Shown here piece by piece: positions 60,608 to 62,150 of a stretch of 62,150 nt of DNA; position 1 is the first letter of the stretch; each line of letters opens with the position of its first letter. The DNA comes from an uncultured Prevotellaceae bacterium (lineage in GTDB: Bacteria; Bacteroidota; Bacteroidia; Bacteroidales; Bacteroidaceae), in the NCBI GenBank assembly GCA_900316975.1, contig ONFA01000011.1:1-62150 (forward strand), in the 5' to 3' direction. The translations under genes and the position numbers were made by a program. Under the pieces are notes generated by a model. The model saw only the letters and a list, made by a program, of their open reading frames with translations, searched no databases and was not told the origin of the DNA.

Positions 60608-60628
60608 GGTGGTATCTATATTAGCAAT

Positions 60629-61462
60629 TTACAATTTGGTGACAATTCTCACCACTTCTACCGCCTCCTTCACGTCGTGTACCCTCAGGATGCTTGCTCC
60701 CTTCTGCAAGGCGATGGTGTTCAAAGCGGTCGTTCCGTTCAATGCTTCGTCGGGAGTGCAGCCCAGCAATTTGTAGATCATGCTTTTGCGTGACACTCCT
60801 ACGAGTAGCGGCAGTTCGAAAATGCTTAGCATCTCTTGATGCACCAGCAGTTCGTAATTGTGATCAAGCGTTTTGGCAAAACCATATCCAGGGTCGAGGA
60901 TGATATCCTTTTGTCCTAAATCACGCAATTGCTGAATCTTCTCGGAGAAATACAGCATCACTTCTTTCATCAAGTCGTCATAGTGTGGTGCCTCCTGCAT
61001 GGTCTGTGGCGTACCCTTCATGTGCATGAGGATGTAAGGAACGCCCAGTTTTGCGACTGTATGGAACATCTCCTTGTCCAATTCGCCACCCGAGATGTCG
61101 TTGATGATGTCAGCCCCCAATTCTTCAATGCACATCTTCGCTACATCGGCACGGAACGTATCGACACTTACTGGAATCTCAGGTGCCTCTTCCCTTACGA
61201 TTTTCATGCCCCGTTTCAGTCGAGCCATTTCTTCATCGGCACTCACATCGTCAGCCCCAGGACGTGAAGAGTAGGCTCCCACATCAATCATGCTACCGCC
61301 TTCCTCCACGATTTGTCGTACACGCCTCCTAATGGCCTCTTCCGTTTTCATGCGGCTTTCCGCATAGAACGAGTCGGGTGTCACGTTGAGAATGCCCATC
61401 ACCTGTGGCTCTGAGAGGTCCAATAGGTGACCTCGCACATTTAGCGAGCAAGATGCAGCCAT
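60629..61462 (-). CDS. folP: Dihydropteroate synthase
   Basis: Condenses p-aminobenzoate with 6-hydroxymethyl-dihydropterin diphosphate in folate synthesis; target of sulfonamides. 277 residues. Motifs: GILNVTPDSF, DVGAYSSRPGA, GADIINDISGG, ILDPGYGFAKTLDHN and GVSRKSMI. ATG 61462 is used; the frame continues to a TTG at 61492, but that overlaps the -7 box. First gene of the folP-cdaA-murF group. Confidence 0.94.
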   Translation of the reverse strand: MAASCSLNVRGHLLDLSEPQVMGILNVTPDSFYAESRMKTEEAIRRRVRQIVEEGGSMIDVGAYSSRPGADDVSADEEMARLKRGMKIVREEAPEIPVSVDTFRADVAKMCIEELGADIINDISGGELDKEMFHTVAKLGVPYILMHMKGTPQTMQEAPHYDDLMKEVMLYFSEKIQQLRDLGQKDIILDPGYGFAKTLDHNYELLVHQEMLSIFELPLLVGVSRKSMIYKLLGCTPDEALNGTTALNTIALQKGASILRVHDVKEAVEVVRIVTKL

Positions 61463-61489
61463 AGTCCTTTCCTTTTTTAAGAATTTCGG

Positions 61490-61588
61490 CAAAGATACGG
61501 AAAAAGTTGAAAACTGAGAACTAAAAGTTTAACAATTAACAATGAACAATTAATAATTAACAATTAACAATTAACAATTAACAATTGG
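61490..61588 (-). promoter_or_regulatory. folP promoter with a long heptamer tract
   Basis: The minus-strand -7 box TATCTTTG is at 61490-61497. Seven bp away a 7-bp period begins at 61505 and runs for 12 units to 61588: four degenerate units, then mostly TTAATTG (minus strand). Confidence 0.75.
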
Positions 61589-61699
61589 CTGGCGCGATGT
61601 TGGCCGTCGAAAAACAAGCCGCATGGTCTAATAAAGCCGCATCTGCCACCCGAAAGCACACGAATCCCGCACTCGTACTCTCTTCAGTGTCCGTTCAGC

Positions 61700-61853
61700 A
61701 GTACTCCAGTACTCCTTCGTCAGTACTGGAGTACTGCTTCGTCAGTATTAGAGTACTTACGAAGAAGTACTGGAGTATTGGCGAAGGAGTGCTGCACTCA
61801 TGACGAATGAGGACTCAAGTACTGACGAACCAGCACCGTGCTACTGACGAACC
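61700..61853. repeat. Hairpin array 3: seven 22-bp units
   Basis: Seven consecutive 22-bp units from 61700, typically AGTACTnnAGTACT plus CTTCGTC or its inverse GACGAAG-like end. Units 1-4 are well kept, 5-7 more diverged. The last unit contains the stop codon of the LysR-type gene. No spacers and no cas genes, so it is not CRISPR. Confidence 0.8.
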
Positions 61854-62150
61854 AAGACCCTCCAGATGGCAGTGCTCTGGTGGAGCAAGTGGATGAACTC
61901 GCGTGCTGAAGCTTTCTGATAACCGTTCTTCAAGGTGTGGATGCATCCTTCCATCTCATTCTTGAAGCCTTCGGCACTATCAGCCACTGTGCTTCCACTG
62001 CCGATGACGGGAATGGCTACAAGGCCCGTCTCGTCGATGACGGTTGACTCAGAGAGTACCGTGACATACTTCGTCTGGCGAACAAACTTGAAGAGAAGGC
62101 CTACGTTGTTGATTTCGGCCTTGATGTTGTATTGCAGTCCACTGTGCGCC
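61841..62150 (-). CDS. LysR-type transcriptional regulator, C-terminal part
   Basis: The gene runs off the window; 102 C-terminal residues are present. QYNIKAEINNVGLLFKFV, TVLSESTVIDETGLVAIPVI and the end QKASAREFIHLLHQS fit the substrate-binding domain of LysR-type regulators. The DNA-binding half lies outside the window. The final residues (WRVLVRQ) are encoded by repeat-array sequence. Inducer and targets unknown. Confidence 0.78.
   Translation of the reverse strand, partial: AHSGLQYNIKAEINNVGLLFKFVRQTKYVTVLSESTVIDETGLVAIPVIGSGSTVADSAEGFKNEMEGCIHTLKNGYQKASAREFIHLLHQSTAIWRVLVRQ

Noticed and set aside
61585..61803. 72-codon frame before the 22-bp array
   Set aside because: Made of heptamer and array sequence; no recognisable protein.
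61700..61853. CRISPR array
   Set aside because: Units are contiguous with no unique spacers, and there are no cas genes.

Overview
The window comes from a member of the Bacteroidales, most likely a Prevotella-like species. Evidence: promoters carry the Bacteroidetes -7 box TAnnTTTG (usually TACCTTTGC) with little Shine-Dalgarno signal; two secreted proteins end in type IX secretion sorting domains; there is an HmuY/HmuR haem pair, a DUF4491 protein, a DUF3316 protein, a long LptF/G-type permease and an RF2 with the SPY tripeptide. No ribosomal RNA, phage, integrase, transposase or CRISPR array is visible. Three tRNA genes are present (Phe-GAA, Met-CAT, Leu-TAG).

Layout. 1-957: a repeat-rich intergenic stretch, then rplS with a structured leader. 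1.5-4.1 kb: a MaoC-type hydratase and a sodium/solute symporter. 4.4-12 kb (minus): an aryl-acid operon, iorA-iorB-paaK-aminotransferase-paaK-ACT-PaaI thioesterase, interconverting aromatic amino acids, arylpyruvates and arylacetyl-CoAs. 12.1-15.4 kb (minus): haem uptake (lipoprotein, hmuY, hmuR). 16.2-24 kb: a large repeat-domain T9SS protein, mutY, a LuxR-type regulator, two secreted proteins and a BASS-family transporter. 24.5-31.2 kb (minus): one ECF sigma/anti-sigma operon with four exported proteins, three of them paralogues ending in a WKNG-YY motif. 32-43 kb: fabI; lptF/G-ribBA-aspartate aminotransferase-large secreted protein (minus); prfB-CYTH-VanZ-NSS transporter (plus). 43.5-46.7 kb: a GH98 glycosidase. 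47.2-55 kb (plus): pta, a GxxExxY nuclease-like gene inside inverted repeats, ackA, parC, a DUF3316 protein, an S41 protease lipoprotein and tRNA-Leu. 55.3-61.5 kb (minus): a flavin lipoprotein of the fumarate-reductase type, a lysine-rich exported protein, murF, cdaA, folP. The end of the window holds the C-terminus of a LysR regulator.

The most unusual content is between and occasionally inside the genes. (1) At least eleven promoters, mostly of housekeeping genes and tRNAs, have four tandem 7-bp units ending 7-11 bp upstream of the -7 box. The unit sequence differs by locus, but the unit length, copy number and distance stay the same. (2) Heptamer tracts of the same kind lie inside coding sequences: murF (eight exact copies), hmuY, mutY, the DUF3316 gene and the S41 signal peptide. 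(3) Many gaps hold palindromic elements whose arms differ in sequence but which share an apical CCCGCATGG-like core beside the right arm. (4) A GC-rich inverted-repeat element fills three stop-to-start gaps inside operons exactly and places a purine-rich GGGTCT end 2-5 nt before the next ATG. (5) An AT-rich palindrome exists empty at 261-356 and, at 48245-48788, with a PD-(D/E)XK-like GxxExxY gene between its arms, splitting pta from ackA. (6) Three loci carry 22-24 bp tandem arrays of short palindromes. Together these suggest an active layer of small repeat elements that distribute promoters, ribosome-binding context and repeats; this is inference from the sequence alone.
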